A stretch of 64,000 nt of DNA from Terriglobia bacterium (GCA_020073665.1 JAIQEU010000011.1:62001-126000), one strand, 5' to 3'; shown: positions 1 to 10,800, counted from the first letter of the stretch. Made by a program: numbers and translations. Notes: generated by a model from the letters alone, not told the origin.

Positions 1-1641
<1,641 letters not shown>

Positions 1642-1739
1642 GCGACGTGCGCGCGGGAGCCGACTGCGGTATATTGTCCCGGTCACAGCTCCGCACGCTT
1701 CCGTCCCCGGGTAACTCAACTCACCCTACAGGAGGTCTT

Positions 1740-2408
1740 ATGAATTTCATTCGTCAGATGGGCATGGTGCTGGTAATCGCATCGTTCTGCCTGGTGGTTG
1801 CCCTGGCGCAGGATTCCGAAAAGAAACCGGCAGACAAGGCCATGAGCAAGAGCAAAGCAGCTGCCAAATCCGAAACCATGAACATGGGGATGCCCATGGC
1901 CAAGCCGTCGGCCGACATGGAAAAGATGGCCAAAATGCTGGTGGGCACCTGGGCCACCACCGAAACCTTCGAGGTGAGCGACATGATGCCTAAAGGCGGC
2001 AAGGGCACGGGCATGGCGGTGATCAAGCCCGGCCCGGGAGGCCTCTCCATCGTAGAGGACTACCACTCGCAGGGCGGCCTGGGCGCATTCGCCGGGCACG
2101 GTGTTTTCTGGTGGGACGAAAAAGCCCAGGGCTTCAAGAACGTATGGTGCGACAACATGACACCGGGCGGCTGCACCCCCATCAACGGCATGGGGAAATG
2201 GGAGGGCAGCGACCTGGTTTTCAACGATGAGCAGGACATGATGGGCAAGAAGATGGGGATGAAGCAGGTCCTCACCGCCGCAGGTTCCTCGGTCACGCTG
2301 ACCATGAGTTCCTCTGAGGACGGCGGCCCCATGAAGAAAATGATGACCATCAAATACACGAAAATGGCGGCCAAACACCAGGCGATGCCATCGACCCCGG
2401 GCAACTAG
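1740..2408 (+). CDS. Secreted DUF1579-like protein
   Basis: A 222-residue exported protein of unknown role. A signal peptide covers about residues 1-23, ending near VALAQD. A methionine- and lysine-rich linker follows, then a domain opening with MAKMLVGTWATTETFEV, which resembles the DUF1579 fold, a lipocalin-like calycin family. The start at 1740 has an excellent AGGAGG at about 1730. TATATT at 1670-1675 could be the -10. Asp, Met and His residues are abundant, but no catalytic motif is evident. It is convergent with the TPR gene ending at 2465. Confidence 0.75.
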   Translation: MNFIRQMGMVLVIASFCLVVALAQDSEKKPADKAMSKSKAAAKSETMNMGMPMAKPSADMEKMAKMLVGTWATTETFEVSDMMPKGGKGTGMAVIKPGPGGLSIVEDYHSQGGLGAFAGHGVFWWDEKAQGFKNVWCDNMTPGGCTPINGMGKWEGSDLVFNDEQDMMGKKMGMKQVLTAAGSSVTLTMSSSEDGGPMKKMMTIKYTKMAAKHQAMPSTPGN

Positions 2409-2409
2409 C

Positions 2410-2446
2410 AGGCGGAAAAAGAAACGGGCCGGCGCTTTGCCGGCCC
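2410..2446 (-). terminator. Intrinsic terminator of the TPR gene, possibly bidirectional
   Basis: Stem GGGCCGGC (2426-2433) pairs with GCCGGCCC (2439-2446) around a short loop. Read on the minus strand it is followed by GTTTCTTTTT, a good U-tract just after the gene that stops at 2465. On the plus strand it lies 17 bp after the stop at 2408 but has only a weak U-tract. Confidence 0.7.
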
Positions 2447-2464
2447 ACGCAATTTCTGCTTCGA

Positions 2465-4111
2465 CTACACCAAGTCTTCCAACTTGAGTTGCGCACTCCC
2501 GCCTTTCCAGGAAGCCTGGAATTGCTTTTCCACGAATCCCGCATCGTAGTCGCGGCCCTGCGCTTTGAGTGCCTGGCGCAATCCGAACAGGGAACGCGGG
2601 TTCCGCGGATTGCGGTCCAGATCGGCACGGAATACCTGTTCCGCGCCGGCGGCATCCCCGTTCATGAGCAAGGCCGCGCCCAGGGACTCGCGCACCGGAA
2701 AGAACCAGTCGGGCGGCTCGCCGTACTTCAGCGTATCCTGCAGCGCGACCGCGTCGCGCAGCAGGGCAATCGCCCCGGAGTTGTCCTTGCTGGCGATGGC
2801 AATCTTTGCCCCCAGGACGTCTTCGGCGATTCTCATGATGTCCTTGGCCTTGTTGTTGATTGGCATGGTGAAGATGACGTCTTCCGGCGTGCTTTTCTCC
2901 GCTTCTGAGACGATCTTGTGTTCCGCTTCCGCATCGCTAACCTTACCGGTTCCTGCGAGTGCCATGCCCCGCGCAAAGTGCCAGAACACGGTGGCTGTTT
3001 TCATGTCCGGATCCGGTTTCGGCATCTTTAGAATGTCGTCCCACTTGTGAAAGCGCAGGTCCACCGCCATAGGGATCGTCATGAAGCCTTCGAGCGGAGG
3101 CATCATCTTGACTGCCGGTCCGACGTGGGCCGCCAGCATGTCGGCGTTTTTCTTCGACTCCGCGTAATCGCCGTTCATGGCCGCGCACATGGCGATGAAG
3201 TGCAAGTTGTGGCTGTAGTACATCATGGGGTAGATGCCCTGCGCCCCACTCGCTTTGATGTAGGCCCGGTCGACCGCCGCCGCGGCCTCGTTGGTTTTCA
3301 CCGCCGCATCGTAATCGCCCGTGCGGATATAAACGTGCGCCGGCATATGCACGATGTGTCCGGCGGCCGGAGCCAGCGATGCCAGCTTGTTCGCCCCGGC
3401 CAGGGCCCGCTCCGGATTGGGCGACGCCTCTACCGCGTGAATGTAGTAGTGAATTGCGCCCAGGTGGTCGGGATCGCGCCGGATGACCGACTCCAGCGTG
3501 GCCACGATTTCCTCTGTTCCCGCTTCCGGTGTCCCGTCCACGTGCCACAGTCCCCAGGGATGCAGGTTCATGCCCGACTCGGCAAACAGCGTGGCGGCAT
3601 CGAGGTCATCGGGAAATTTCTTGCTCACCTCGCGCATGGCGTCGTGATACGCCTCCGCCGCCTTGCGCCGGTCGGCTTGGGGATCAGCGGGAAAACGCAG
3701 CGCCATCGCCTGGATGTAGGCCTGCTCGCTGGGCGAGGCGCTGGCGGAAAGATCGACCGCTTTCTGAATGGCCTCATGGGCGTGCTTGAAACGCTCGTCG
3801 CTGGCGGGGTCGTTGTAGTTCGGGCCCACGGCCTCGGCTACACCCCAGTAAGCGATCGCCAGCTTGGGATCAAGCTCTGCGGCGCGTTGAAACGAACGGG
3901 CCGCCTCGTCGTGATTGAAGGCATAGATCAGCCGCAGTCCCTGATCGAAGAACTCCTGAGCGTCCCGGTTGCTGGTGGACACGGGATGGTGGAGATCCCC
4001 CAGCCCCGACATCAGGGTCGCGGGCTTGGCCTGCGTGTGCGCCGAATGGTCCTGGGCGGCAACCACCGTACACAAGGCCAGGACGAGCATAACGGAAATC
4101 CAGTATTTCAT
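2465..4111 (-). CDS. Secreted tetratricopeptide-repeat protein
   Basis: A 548-residue exported protein with a signal peptide (about residues 1-19, ending VVAAQD). TPR units follow, for example FDQGLRLIYAFNHDEAARSF and AIAYWGVAEAVGPNYNDP. Two histidine-bearing motifs in the middle (GAIHYYIHAVE and AGHIVHMPAHVYIRTGDY) are characteristic of this widespread uncharacterised family and could bind metal or heme, which is inference. The start at 4111 is set by GGGGAGG 7-13 nt upstream and by the signal peptide. The frame is open further upstream but without a good start. The function is unknown. Confidence 0.85.
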   Translation of the reverse strand: MKYWISVMLVLALCTVVAAQDHSAHTQAKPATLMSGLGDLHHPVSTSNRDAQEFFDQGLRLIYAFNHDEAARSFQRAAELDPKLAIAYWGVAEAVGPNYNDPASDERFKHAHEAIQKAVDLSASASPSEQAYIQAMALRFPADPQADRRKAAEAYHDAMREVSKKFPDDLDAATLFAESGMNLHPWGLWHVDGTPEAGTEEIVATLESVIRRDPDHLGAIHYYIHAVEASPNPERALAGANKLASLAPAAGHIVHMPAHVYIRTGDYDAAVKTNEAAAAVDRAYIKASGAQGIYPMMYYSHNLHFIAMCAAMNGDYAESKKNADMLAAHVGPAVKMMPPLEGFMTIPMAVDLRFHKWDDILKMPKPDPDMKTATVFWHFARGMALAGTGKVSDAEAEHKIVSEAEKSTPEDVIFTMPINNKAKDIMRIAEDVLGAKIAIASKDNSGAIALLRDAVALQDTLKYGEPPDWFFPVRESLGAALLMNGDAAGAEQVFRADLDRNPRNPRSLFGLRQALKAQGRDYDAGFVEKQFQASWKGGSAQLKLEDLV

Positions 4112-4234
4112 CGACAGTCCTCCCCAGAGTTTTGAAGACAGGAAAAAATAAGACCGAACCACACCCCAGATGGATAACAGCTTAGTAGAAAGAGCGGAAA
4201 GGCGCAATTGGCTCGGGTGGTTGCGCCCGGCTTA

Positions 4235-4609
4235 CTACATCGGCGAGCCCACCTGTCGCGCCCGGAACCAGCCTCCGGCGATGGCCGACGGAGCCATGAT
4301 CAGCAGCGCCGCCAACTGCGTCCACATAACTCCGCCTCCGGGACGGGTGATCAACGAAGCGGCGCCGACCGCAGCAATGACCGACGCGACCCCGAGCGAG
4401 TGCTCGAACTCGTAGCGCCGGGCCAGCCAGGCGGCCACAAATCCGCTCAGTCCGGCGAAGGCCACGCCATACAAAATGCTGAGCACCATAAAGCCGAGGC
4501 TGGCGGGAGCGTGCGGGTCGTGGCCGGTAAGCTTGAACAGAGCGATGGTGGAAGCGAAGAATATCAGGTACCCGACCAGCACCGCGATCACACTGCGCAG
4601 TATTGCCAT
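4235..4609 (-). CDS. Small integral membrane protein
   Basis: A 124-residue protein consisting almost entirely of four hydrophobic segments (about residues 4-26, 40-62, 72-92 and 96-114), with a short charged stretch ARRYEFEH between helices two and three. No catalytic motif is seen and I do not recognise a named family. It lies 125 bp downstream of the TPR gene start on the same strand, and probably has its own transcript. Confidence 0.7.
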   Translation of the reverse strand: MAILRSVIAVLVGYLIFFASTIALFKLTGHDPHAPASLGFMVLSILYGVAFAGLSGFVAAWLARRYEFEHSLGVASVIAAVGAASLITRPGGGVMWTQLAALLIMAPSAIAGGWFRARQVGSPM

Positions 4610-4681
4610 GGTTGGAATCGAGCCGCACCCGGGGGCTGCGCGGCGTTCGAAATCGCCCCAATAATACCCGACCTCTTACCT

Positions 4682-5137
4682 CTAAGCGCCAAATTGTCGC
4701 AGGTGATGGTCCATGTGCAGGTACCCCCAGCGCATCCATTCCGGGTCCGACATTTCGCCGAAAATGGGGTGGGGCTTGAATTGGAAATCCCTGGGCTGCG
4801 CGGTGAAACGATCCAGCAGCCGGCGCAGCTCGCCCAGGTCGCTTTCAAAGTCCACCGGCTGTGTGCCTCCCAGCTGCGGGTCCATCTCGGGCCTGGTCTT
4901 GACGCCCTTCGGCCATGGGATGGGGACCCAAAGCGCAAACCATTTCATCATCCCGCGCGCCAGCCAATTTGCCGGCGTCAAGGCTTTCTCTCCCATCGGT
5001 CCGCGGAAGGAATCGCTCAAATGGCAAACCATCTGCAGCACCGACATTTTTCCCCACCGGCGCATGCTGGTCGGGCGTAGCGTCTGCAGCCGGGCCACGA
5101 TCTCTGCCTTGTCCTGAGTATTGAGTAGCGTCTTCAT
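4682..5137 (-). CDS. DUF1569 / DinB-like protein
   Basis: A 151-residue protein with the DinB-superfamily four-helix pattern: KMSVLQMVCHLSDS near the N-terminal third and WGYLHMDHHLRQFG at the C-terminus. These supply the His residues that bind a metal ion in DinB-like proteins. The family is linked to thiol-dependent or metal-dependent transferase reactions, but the substrate here is unknown. The ATG at 5137 begins the conserved region. The longer open frame upstream lacks homology-like content. Confidence 0.75.
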   Translation of the reverse strand: MKTLLNTQDKAEIVARLQTLRPTSMRRWGKMSVLQMVCHLSDSFRGPMGEKALTPANWLARGMMKWFALWVPIPWPKGVKTRPEMDPQLGGTQPVDFESDLGELRRLLDRFTAQPRDFQFKPHPIFGEMSDPEWMRWGYLHMDHHLRQFGA

Positions 5138-5242
5138 GGGATGGTTACGATGATACAAGACGTGTCGGCGTAGGGGGCCTTTGACCTGGCGGTGGCTCCA
5201 TGTATCCTTTCTAGATTCCGGATCGAGGTTAGTTTTCCAACT

Positions 5243-6307
5243 TTGGAACCCGTCACCCACTTTCTGCTCGGCGCCTCCATGGGGAGAGCCGGGCTGAACC
5301 GCAAGACCGCCCTGGCGACGGCCACGCTGACCCTGGCGGCCGAAGCCCCGGATCTGGACGTCCTCGGCAACTTCAAAGGCCCGGTTTTCGGTTTTGCCCA
5401 CCATCGCGGGTTCACACACTCTTTCCTCGGGTTGCTGCTGGTGTCGGCGGCCATGGTCGGCTTCATGTACCTGGTGTGGCGCCTGCGTGGGCGCAAAACG
5501 AAAAATCCCGATTTGCCGCCGCGCTGGGGACTGCTGTTTCTCTATTCCTATTTGGCGGGCCTTACCCACATCCTGCTCGACTTCACCAACAACTACGGAG
5601 TACGCCCGTTCTGGCCGTTTTCCGAGAAATGGTATTCCTGGGACATCGTCTTCATCGTCGAGCCGGCCCTACTCATTCTGCTGGCGGGTGGCCTGGTTCT
5701 GCCGCTGCTCTTCGGGCTCATCAACGAGGAGATTGGCGCGCGCAGCAAAGGTCCGCAGGGACGCTTGGGGGCGACCCTCGCCCTGCTCGGTGTGGTGGCA
5801 CTGTGGGGCGTCCGCGACTTCGAACATCGCCGGGCGGTCAATGCCCTGGACGCCCGTACGTACCAGGACGCCGATCCCATCCGAGTGTCTGCCTATCCCT
5901 ATGAGTGGAATCCGTTCCAATGGTATGGGGTGGTGGAGACGGAAAATTTCTTCGCCACCACGCTGGTGAATTCCTTGTCTCCCGAGGTCGATCCTCAAGG
6001 CCGTATGCGGATTCACCCTAAGCCGGAGGAGACCCCGGTGACGCTGGCCGCCAAGAAATCGTACCTCGGTCAGGTCTACCTGGATTGGGCGCACTATCCC
6101 ATGACCGAAACCGAGCAATTCGAAGCTCCGCAAGCGGGATATACCGTCCGCTTCAGGGACTTGCGCTACGACTATCCGGGACGGACTGGCCGAAGCCCAC
6201 TCAGCGCCGTGGTGGAACTCGACCCCGCCTTAAACGTCGTTAGCGAAACCTTTGGGTTCCACCTGGGCCGGCCACCGAGCGCCCAGGCCGGAAGACGCGA
6301 CAAGTAG
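5243..6307 (+). CDS. Membrane-bound metal-dependent hydrolase, YdjM/DUF457 family
   Basis: A 354-residue membrane protein. The N-terminus EPVTHFLLGASMGRAG, the AEAPDLDVLG segment and FAHHRGFTHSF carry the His/Asp residues conserved in the YdjM family. Further transmembrane segments follow (about residues 60-82, 95-112, 130-155 and 175-190), and then a soluble C-terminal domain of about 150 residues. The preferred start is TTG at 5243, where the family usually begins with an EPVTHF segment. ATG at 5192 is possible but adds 17 unrelated residues. Homologues are placed in metal-dependent hydrolases by motif. The physiological substrate is unknown. Confidence 0.8.
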   Translation: MEPVTHFLLGASMGRAGLNRKTALATATLTLAAEAPDLDVLGNFKGPVFGFAHHRGFTHSFLGLLLVSAAMVGFMYLVWRLRGRKTKNPDLPPRWGLLFLYSYLAGLTHILLDFTNNYGVRPFWPFSEKWYSWDIVFIVEPALLILLAGGLVLPLLFGLINEEIGARSKGPQGRLGATLALLGVVALWGVRDFEHRRAVNALDARTYQDADPIRVSAYPYEWNPFQWYGVVETENFFATTLVNSLSPEVDPQGRMRIHPKPEETPVTLAAKKSYLGQVYLDWAHYPMTETEQFEAPQAGYTVRFRDLRYDYPGRTGRSPLSAVVELDPALNVVSETFGFHLGRPPSAQAGRRDK

Positions 6308-6429
6308 AATCACCGAGAGAAACACCTTGGAGCCAGCCTCATGGTTTTGCTCGGTACTCGGTACTCGCTCGAACTTGACGTCTCCGCCCCTACGCGCAAC
6401 AATCATTGCTTCAGACTGTCGAGGTGATC

Positions 6430-6972
6430 ATGTTGGCCTACTTGTTCGTGATTTTGGCGGTAGCGGTTCGCTTGTTGATTCCGGTGCTCCAGCCTCATCC
6501 CTGGATGTTCACGCCCGTGGTTGGATCGCTGCTGTTCTTCGGGGCCCGCGGATCGCGACGCCAGATATGGATTCCGCTTGCTCTGTTCGCCGCTTGCGAT
6601 CTGGCCCTGACCAAGTTCGTCTATGTCTACCCGTTCAGTTGGGACATCCTCGTGACTTGGGCGTGGTACGCAGGCATCTTGCTGCTGGGGACGAAGCTGG
6701 CCAACAATCAGAAGCCATTGCGAATCGTGGGCGCGGCGCTGGCCGGTTCGGTTTCGTTTTTCCTGCTGAGCAACTTCGTGGTCTGGGCCGCCATGGACAT
6801 GTATCCCAAGAACTTCGGCGGGCTCATGACCTCCTACACGATGGCGCTGCCGTTTTTCCGCAACGCAGTGGAAGGCGATCTGTTCTTCACCGCCGCAATG
6901 TTCGCGACCCCGGTGGTGTTCGAAGCGCTGAGCCGCGCGATGAGCAAGGGCGACCATACCGCAGCCGCCTGA
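6430..6972 (+). CDS. DUF6580-like membrane protein
   Basis: A 180-residue protein with about five hydrophobic segments. The pattern RLLIPVLQPHPWMFTPVVG followed by LLFFGARGSRR matches the DUF6580 type (small membrane proteins, perhaps transporter S components). The start is ATG 6430, preceded by GAGGTG; an in-frame ATG at 6406 lacks a ribosome site. It is convergent with the DedA-like gene 43 bp away. Confidence 0.65.
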   Translation: MLAYLFVILAVAVRLLIPVLQPHPWMFTPVVGSLLFFGARGSRRQIWIPLALFAACDLALTKFVYVYPFSWDILVTWAWYAGILLLGTKLANNQKPLRIVGAALAGSVSFFLLSNFVVWAAMDMYPKNFGGLMTSYTMALPFFRNAVEGDLFFTAAMFATPVVFEALSRAMSKGDHTAAA

Positions 6973-7015
6973 GGTATTTAACCGCCGAGTACCCCGAGAT
7001 CGCCGAGAACTAAGA

Positions 7016-7660
7016 TCATTTCTTCTCCGCGCTCTCTGCGGGCCCGGCGGTTAATGCGTTTGGTTTTCTTCTTCGCATTACCAGCCAGACCACCAATCCG
7101 AGTCCTACCGCTGCCAGAACCCAGCTGAAATGCTGGCGGAAGACCGTCCCTGTAACTTCCACAATCTGCGGCCCAAACTTCAAGGTCAACAAAGACAGCG
7201 CCAGGAAGCGCACCATGCGTCCGGCGAAGATGGCCAGCAGAAAATGCCAGAACTGCATCTCCGAAACCGCGGCGCCCAGCACGAAAAGCTTGAAAGGCGT
7301 AGGCGGAGGCAGCATGGCGGGAAACATCAGGGCCCAGAAGGGATGCTCGTCGAAACTGCGATGGATTTTTTCAAAGCGCTCCGGCGACACGCGTCTGCGC
7401 AGCAGCACCTCTCCGCCCTTATAGCCGATCACGTAGATGACGATGCTGCCCAGCGTCGAACCCGCCGATGCCATCAGCACGTACAGCAGAAAACGCGAAG
7501 GGTTCTGGTACACGTAGGCGGCGACGATGGCGTCGAGCGGCATGCCAACGAGGCTGGCGTCCACCCCGGCAATGGCGAAAACCCCCCACGCGCCCAGGGG
7601 CTTCAGCACCGCCCATAGAAACGCCACGTAGCGGGAAATGATGTGGGTGATGGTCTTCAA
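7016..7660 (-). CDS. DedA/VTT-domain membrane protein, YqaA type
   Basis: A 214-residue polytopic membrane protein with a VTT (SNARE-associated) domain: GVFAIAGVDASLVGMPLDAI at about residue 25, GSTLGSIVIYVIGYKGG, and the loop FPAMLPPPTPFKLFVLGAAV carrying the conserved prolines of DedA relatives. These proteins act as lipid flippases or envelope homeostasis factors in the inner membrane. The start codon is TTG at 7660. It marks the left border of the repeat-bounded island. Confidence 0.8.
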   Translation of the reverse strand: MKTITHIISRYVAFLWAVLKPLGAWGVFAIAGVDASLVGMPLDAIVAAYVYQNPSRFLLYVLMASAGSTLGSIVIYVIGYKGGEVLLRRRVSPERFEKIHRSFDEHPFWALMFPAMLPPPTPFKLFVLGAAVSEMQFWHFLLAIFAGRMVRFLALSLLTLKFGPQIVEVTGTVFRQHFSWVLAAVGLGLVVWLVMRRRKPNALTAGPAESAEKK

Positions 7661-7735
7661 GACGTAAGACTAGCAGTGTACGCGAAATGGAAGTGGGAGG
7701 GCAGGCGTGGGCTGCCGGCCGGGTGTGGGAACAGT

Positions 7736-8500
7736 TCACTCATAGAGAATCACGCCACCATCCGGAGACGGAAAACTCTCGTCGCCGGCAAACGCCCAAA
7801 AAGGAGCCTTGCTCATAATTTTGCCGTTGACCCACCCTTGGAACTGGTGGTCACAGTTCGGGATAACCACGAGCGTTTTCTTGCTTGCGCCGGTCGCAAG
7901 CCCCAGAAAGTAGTCGCCAGCCGCCTTCCCGACACATTCGTCATACTCGCCAACCGCAATGTAGACCTCTCCTCGGAACTTGCCGAATGCCTCTTCGATT
8001 GCGGCCTTGCCGGCGTCAACGGAAGGAGCCAGCAGGAGGACTTTCTTGATCTGCGGATAGTCGGGAGAAACAATGGCGATGGCTCCAGCCCCCGCGGAGA
8101 ATCCCATGAGGTAAAGGTCCGGTTCTCTGGTGGAACAAATGCTCTCGGCGTTGGCCAGGGCGTAGTCGATGGTCGCTCTCAGGTCAGCCACTGCGGACTT
8201 TTCGTAGAGAAACCCATACCGATAGCGATTGTCCATTCGAATCACGGCTCCAATGCCCTTCCGCTGGATCACGTCGGCCAGCGTCCTATACTTACCCTGG
8301 TAGCCGTCGATATCTCCTTGATATCCGGGATAGTTGACAATGATGACATTGGACTTGGGGCAGTCATGGATGTTGATTTCGAAGCTTATGGTCGTTTCTT
8401 CACCCCATCCTTTTCTCTCTCTCGCGGATTCGTCATCAGGTCGGGCGAGATGACTCACCGTAGCTCTCCGAAAACGGACATTTTGTGCCACTCTTGGCAT
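7736..8500 (-). CDS. Alpha/beta-hydrolase fold protein
   Basis: A 254-residue predicted serine hydrolase. The nucleophile elbow is GFSAGA with Ser at about 135. The acid is likely in VGEYDE and the base His in NCDHQFQGW near the C-terminus, which completes a Ser-Asp-His triad. An NYPGYQGD segment near residue 56 could form the oxyanion hole. No signal peptide is evident. Dienelactone-hydrolase-like or acyl-esterase activity is plausible but unproven. It is the first gene of the repeat-bounded island. A junction repeat lies 40 bp upstream of its start, and a degenerate copy (7675-7690) lies beyond its stop. Confidence 0.75.
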   Translation of the reverse strand: MPRVAQNVRFRRATVSHLARPDDESARERKGWGEETTISFEINIHDCPKSNVIIVNYPGYQGDIDGYQGKYRTLADVIQRKGIGAVIRMDNRYRYGFLYEKSAVADLRATIDYALANAESICSTREPDLYLMGFSAGAGAIAIVSPDYPQIKKVLLLAPSVDAGKAAIEEAFGKFRGEVYIAVGEYDECVGKAAGDYFLGLATGASKKTLVVIPNCDHQFQGWVNGKIMSKAPFWAFAGDESFPSPDGGVILYE

Positions 8501-8539
8501 GAACGCTCATTGTACTGCTGCTGATAAGACTCCCAGACT

Positions 8540-8586
8540 GTTGCAAAATCGCAATTACGGTTGGTGTAAACGCCTGTTTACGTCAA
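8540..8586. repeat. Junction repeat J0 of the single-gene array
   Basis: Right-facing half GTTGCAAAATCGCAATTACG (8540-8559) is followed at once by a left-facing half that starts GTTGGTGTAAACGCC (8560) and ends TGTTTACGTCAAC (8586). The outer ends GTTG and CAAC are inverted repeats of each other. The right half matches the copies at 10331, 10814 and 11680. Confidence 0.65.
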
Positions 8587-8727
8587 CAGTCGAGGGAAAA
8601 GTTTAGGGGTTTTACTGGCAGCCTTCTATGTACTGTTTTGCGTCAAACCGACCTGCATAGAACCTCGTAATCTTTCCTTTGGTTGGTTGGCGCCACCAAA
8701 GTCTACTCGGGCCTGGGAGCCGACATT

Positions 8728-8797
8728 GTTATGGAATCATTTCACTCAAAACCCCCTCCTGGCCCGAGGTCAATGAGTGAAATCGCCTGTTTACAAC
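8728..8797. repeat. Junction repeat J1, 70 bp near-palindrome
   Basis: The element starts GTTATGGAATCATTTCACTC and ends with CGCCTGTTTACAAC. The inner arms TTTCACTCA (8740-8748) and TGAGTGAAA (8774-8782) pair around a centre containing TGGCCCGAGG. Its complement carries CACTCATTGACC, identical to J2 and J3. Confidence 0.7.
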
Positions 8798-8934
8798 AAT
8801 TGTGAGTTTAGTTTCCGGTTTGCTCTTGACCGGCTGAAACCGTGGTATGCGACGCGGGGTGCTGCAGTACGCCTTTCCCAGAAATGAAAAGGCCCATCAC
8901 GGCGCTCCGTTATTGGGAGGGATGATCTATCGGC

Positions 8935-8961
8935 TTGTGAGACGTTCGGGACTGTGATAAT
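8935..8961 (+). promoter_or_regulatory. Probable promoter of the amidohydrolase gene
   Basis: TTGTGA (8935-8940), a 15 bp spacer and GATAAT (8956-8961), preceded by TG as an extended -10. The hexamer ends 9 nt before the ATG at 8971, so the mRNA would be leaderless or nearly so. Confidence 0.5.
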
Positions 8962-8970
8962 CAGGGGCCT

Positions 8971-10284
8971 ATGAAAACACGGCTACTAGCCTTTACTCTG
9001 CTGGGTTGCCTTTACCCAATGCTGGCCCGCCCGCAAGCGCAAACGGAGGTCCTGCAACCGGTTTCGATCGTGGTAAAGGCCGGAAAGCTGCTCGACGTAC
9101 GCCGAGGCAGCTACATTGAGATCGCCGCGATCTGGATCGAGGGCCAGCGTATCAAAGAGATTGGTCGCGCTTCGGAAGTTCAGTTGCATGCTCCGAAAGA
9201 CGCAAAAGTAATCGATCTTGGACACGCGACGGTCTTGCCTGGCCTCATCGATTGCCACACACACTTGATGGCGCGAATCCCCGACACTCCCGAAGGATAC
9301 GTATTCAGTCTTGCAAGCAAATCGCAGGCATTCCGCACCCTTGAGGGGGCAGCCGATGCCCGCGTCACCTTGCTTGCTGGCTTTACAAGCGTTCGCGATG
9401 TGGGAAACGAAGGCTCAGGTTACGCTGACGTTGCTCTGCGCGACGCCATCGAACAAGGGTTGGTCGAGGGCCCGAGAATGCAGGTTGCAACTCGTGCTAT
9501 CGCCGCTGTTGGTCAATACAATCCGTTTGGCATCTCGCCAGATCTCACGGATTTTCCGACCGGCGCCCAGAACGTGAGCGGCGTGGAGGATGCCCGCCGC
9601 GCGGCGCGCGAGCAGATCGGGCATGGCGCAAATCTCATCAAGATTTATGCGGATTGGGACTCCGCAACGCTCACAGTGGATGAGATACATGTGGTCGTGG
9701 AGGAGGCGCATAAGCAGGGGCTCAAAGTGGCTGCTCACGCAACGACTCCTGAAGGGATCAAGAACGCGATCACAGCCGGCGTCGACTCGATCGAACACGG
9801 GCACCGGGTAGACCGGCAAGGATTAGAGATGATCAAAGCAAAGGGAGTGTTTCTGGTTCCAACTCTCGCGGCGATCGACGAACTGGCCGAGCAGAGCAAT
9901 GCTGAGAAACTCACTCCCGAACAGCAGAGCCGTAAGGACAGTTTCCTGCATGGTATTGAGCAGGAGATTCGGCAGGCAATGGCGTTGGGCATCAAGATTG
10001 GGGCGGGATTTGATGCCAGTAGTCCGGGGCAGCAGGGAAAGAATGCCAATGAGTTGGTTGCGCTGACCAAGCGAGGTATGCCTCCTCTGGAAGCGGTTCG
10101 CGCCGCAACCGTCAACGCAGCGGAACTGCTAGGGTGGGAAGACCGTGTGGGCGCGCTCGAGGCGGGAAAATACGCCGACATCATTGCTGTCGAGGGAGAC
10201 CCACTCAGTGATGTCACAGCACTTCAGCAAGTAAGGTTCGTGATGCAGGGCGGGACGGTAGTAAAGGATACCCTAACCCACTAA
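8971..10284 (+). CDS. Secreted metal-dependent amidohydrolase
   Basis: A 437-residue amidohydrolase-superfamily enzyme, probably exported (hydrophobic residues 5-20). The first metal motif HTH is at about 96-98 (GLIDCHTHLMAR). The later ligands are in GANLIKIYADWD (bridging Lys), AAHATTPEG, SIEHGH and the final Asp in GAGFDAS. The C-terminal GKYADIIAVEGDPLSD is typical of the imidazolonepropionase/Xaa-Pro dipeptidase-like branch. The scissile substrate, for example a dipeptide, a lactone or a cyclic amide, cannot be told. It is the only gene between junction repeats J1 and J2. Confidence 0.85.
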   Translation: MKTRLLAFTLLGCLYPMLARPQAQTEVLQPVSIVVKAGKLLDVRRGSYIEIAAIWIEGQRIKEIGRASEVQLHAPKDAKVIDLGHATVLPGLIDCHTHLMARIPDTPEGYVFSLASKSQAFRTLEGAADARVTLLAGFTSVRDVGNEGSGYADVALRDAIEQGLVEGPRMQVATRAIAAVGQYNPFGISPDLTDFPTGAQNVSGVEDARRAAREQIGHGANLIKIYADWDSATLTVDEIHVVVEEAHKQGLKVAAHATTPEGIKNAITAGVDSIEHGHRVDRQGLEMIKAKGVFLVPTLAAIDELAEQSNAEKLTPEQQSRKDSFLHGIEQEIRQAMALGIKIGAGFDASSPGQQGKNANELVALTKRGMPPLEAVRAATVNAAELLGWEDRVGALEAGKYADIIAVEGDPLSDVTALQQVRFVMQGGTVVKDTLTH

Positions 10285-10330
10285 CGATCGATTCCTGACA
10301 GCGGTAAGCCATCCGAAAACTATCTGAATG

Positions 10331-10411
10331 GTTGGCGTAACATCGCCAGTACACTCATTGACCTGGGATTCCGGCGAACAAACGGCGCCAGCTGGTGTAA
10401 TCGTTAACAAC
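10331..10411. repeat. Junction repeat J2 of the single-gene array
   Basis: The right-facing half starts GTTGGCGTAACATCGCC (10331) and ends CACTCATTGACC (10363). The left-facing half GGTGTAATCGTTAACAAC occupies 10394-10411. GTGTAAT (10395) and ATTACAC (10419) form an extra inverted pair. It begins 46 bp after the amidohydrolase stop. Confidence 0.7.
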
Positions 10412-10452
10412 AATTACACTGTTCGGTTACACTTTGCGATACTGAGTGTCGC

Positions 10453-10800
10453 ATGAACGACGAAGCAACCGAACAGATTCAGATGGGACTCTGCCGACAC
10501 TATGGCCGAGACTTCGTCTCATGTCCGCCCGGCTCTAAGCTCGGACTAGCCCGTCAAACGCTCGGCAAGATGCCAATCAACGGCTTGCGGCATCGGCCTA
10601 CCGGTAGCACGAATGGATGGTTCATCTGGGCAGGCGACTATTCCGCGGAGAAGGATTTCTTCGCTCCCTTCCACGCGTCGCACTTGCCTCAACGCCTCCC
10701 ACAGGTGGTCAGATTCCTAGGGCTTCCGCCCGGAAGTCGCTTTCTGTTGGCCGGAGACCATGTTGATGTCTGGTTCGACGAGTCCCTGCTAGACGTATAG
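10453..10800 (+). CDS. Small Imm33-like protein
   Basis: A 115-residue soluble protein. The segments PINGLRHRPTGSTNGWFIW, DFFAPFHASHL, FLGLPPGSRFLLAG and DVWFDESLL resemble proteins commonly labelled Imm33-type immunity proteins. Such proteins are often orphan genes in mobile regions. The assignment is from memory of the family and is not certain. No toxin gene is adjacent. The start ATG at 10453 lies 41 bp after junction J2, and junction J3 begins 13 bp after the stop, so this gene fills a compact unit of about 450 bp. Confidence 0.65.
   Translation: MNDEATEQIQMGLCRHYGRDFVSCPPGSKLGLARQTLGKMPINGLRHRPTGSTNGWFIWAGDYSAEKDFFAPFHASHLPQRLPQVVRFLGLPPGSRFLLAGDHVDVWFDESLLDV

Larger units (their letters stand above)
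8501..8970. other. 470 bp intergenic region with palindromic junction repeats
   Basis: This gap is visibly richer in A and T than its surroundings and carries no convincing gene. It holds two junction repeats (8540-8586 and 8728-8797), an additional hairpin (CTTTGGT at 8677-8683 with ACCAAAG at 8695-8701), and the probable promoter of the amidohydrolase gene at its right end. Confidence 0.7.
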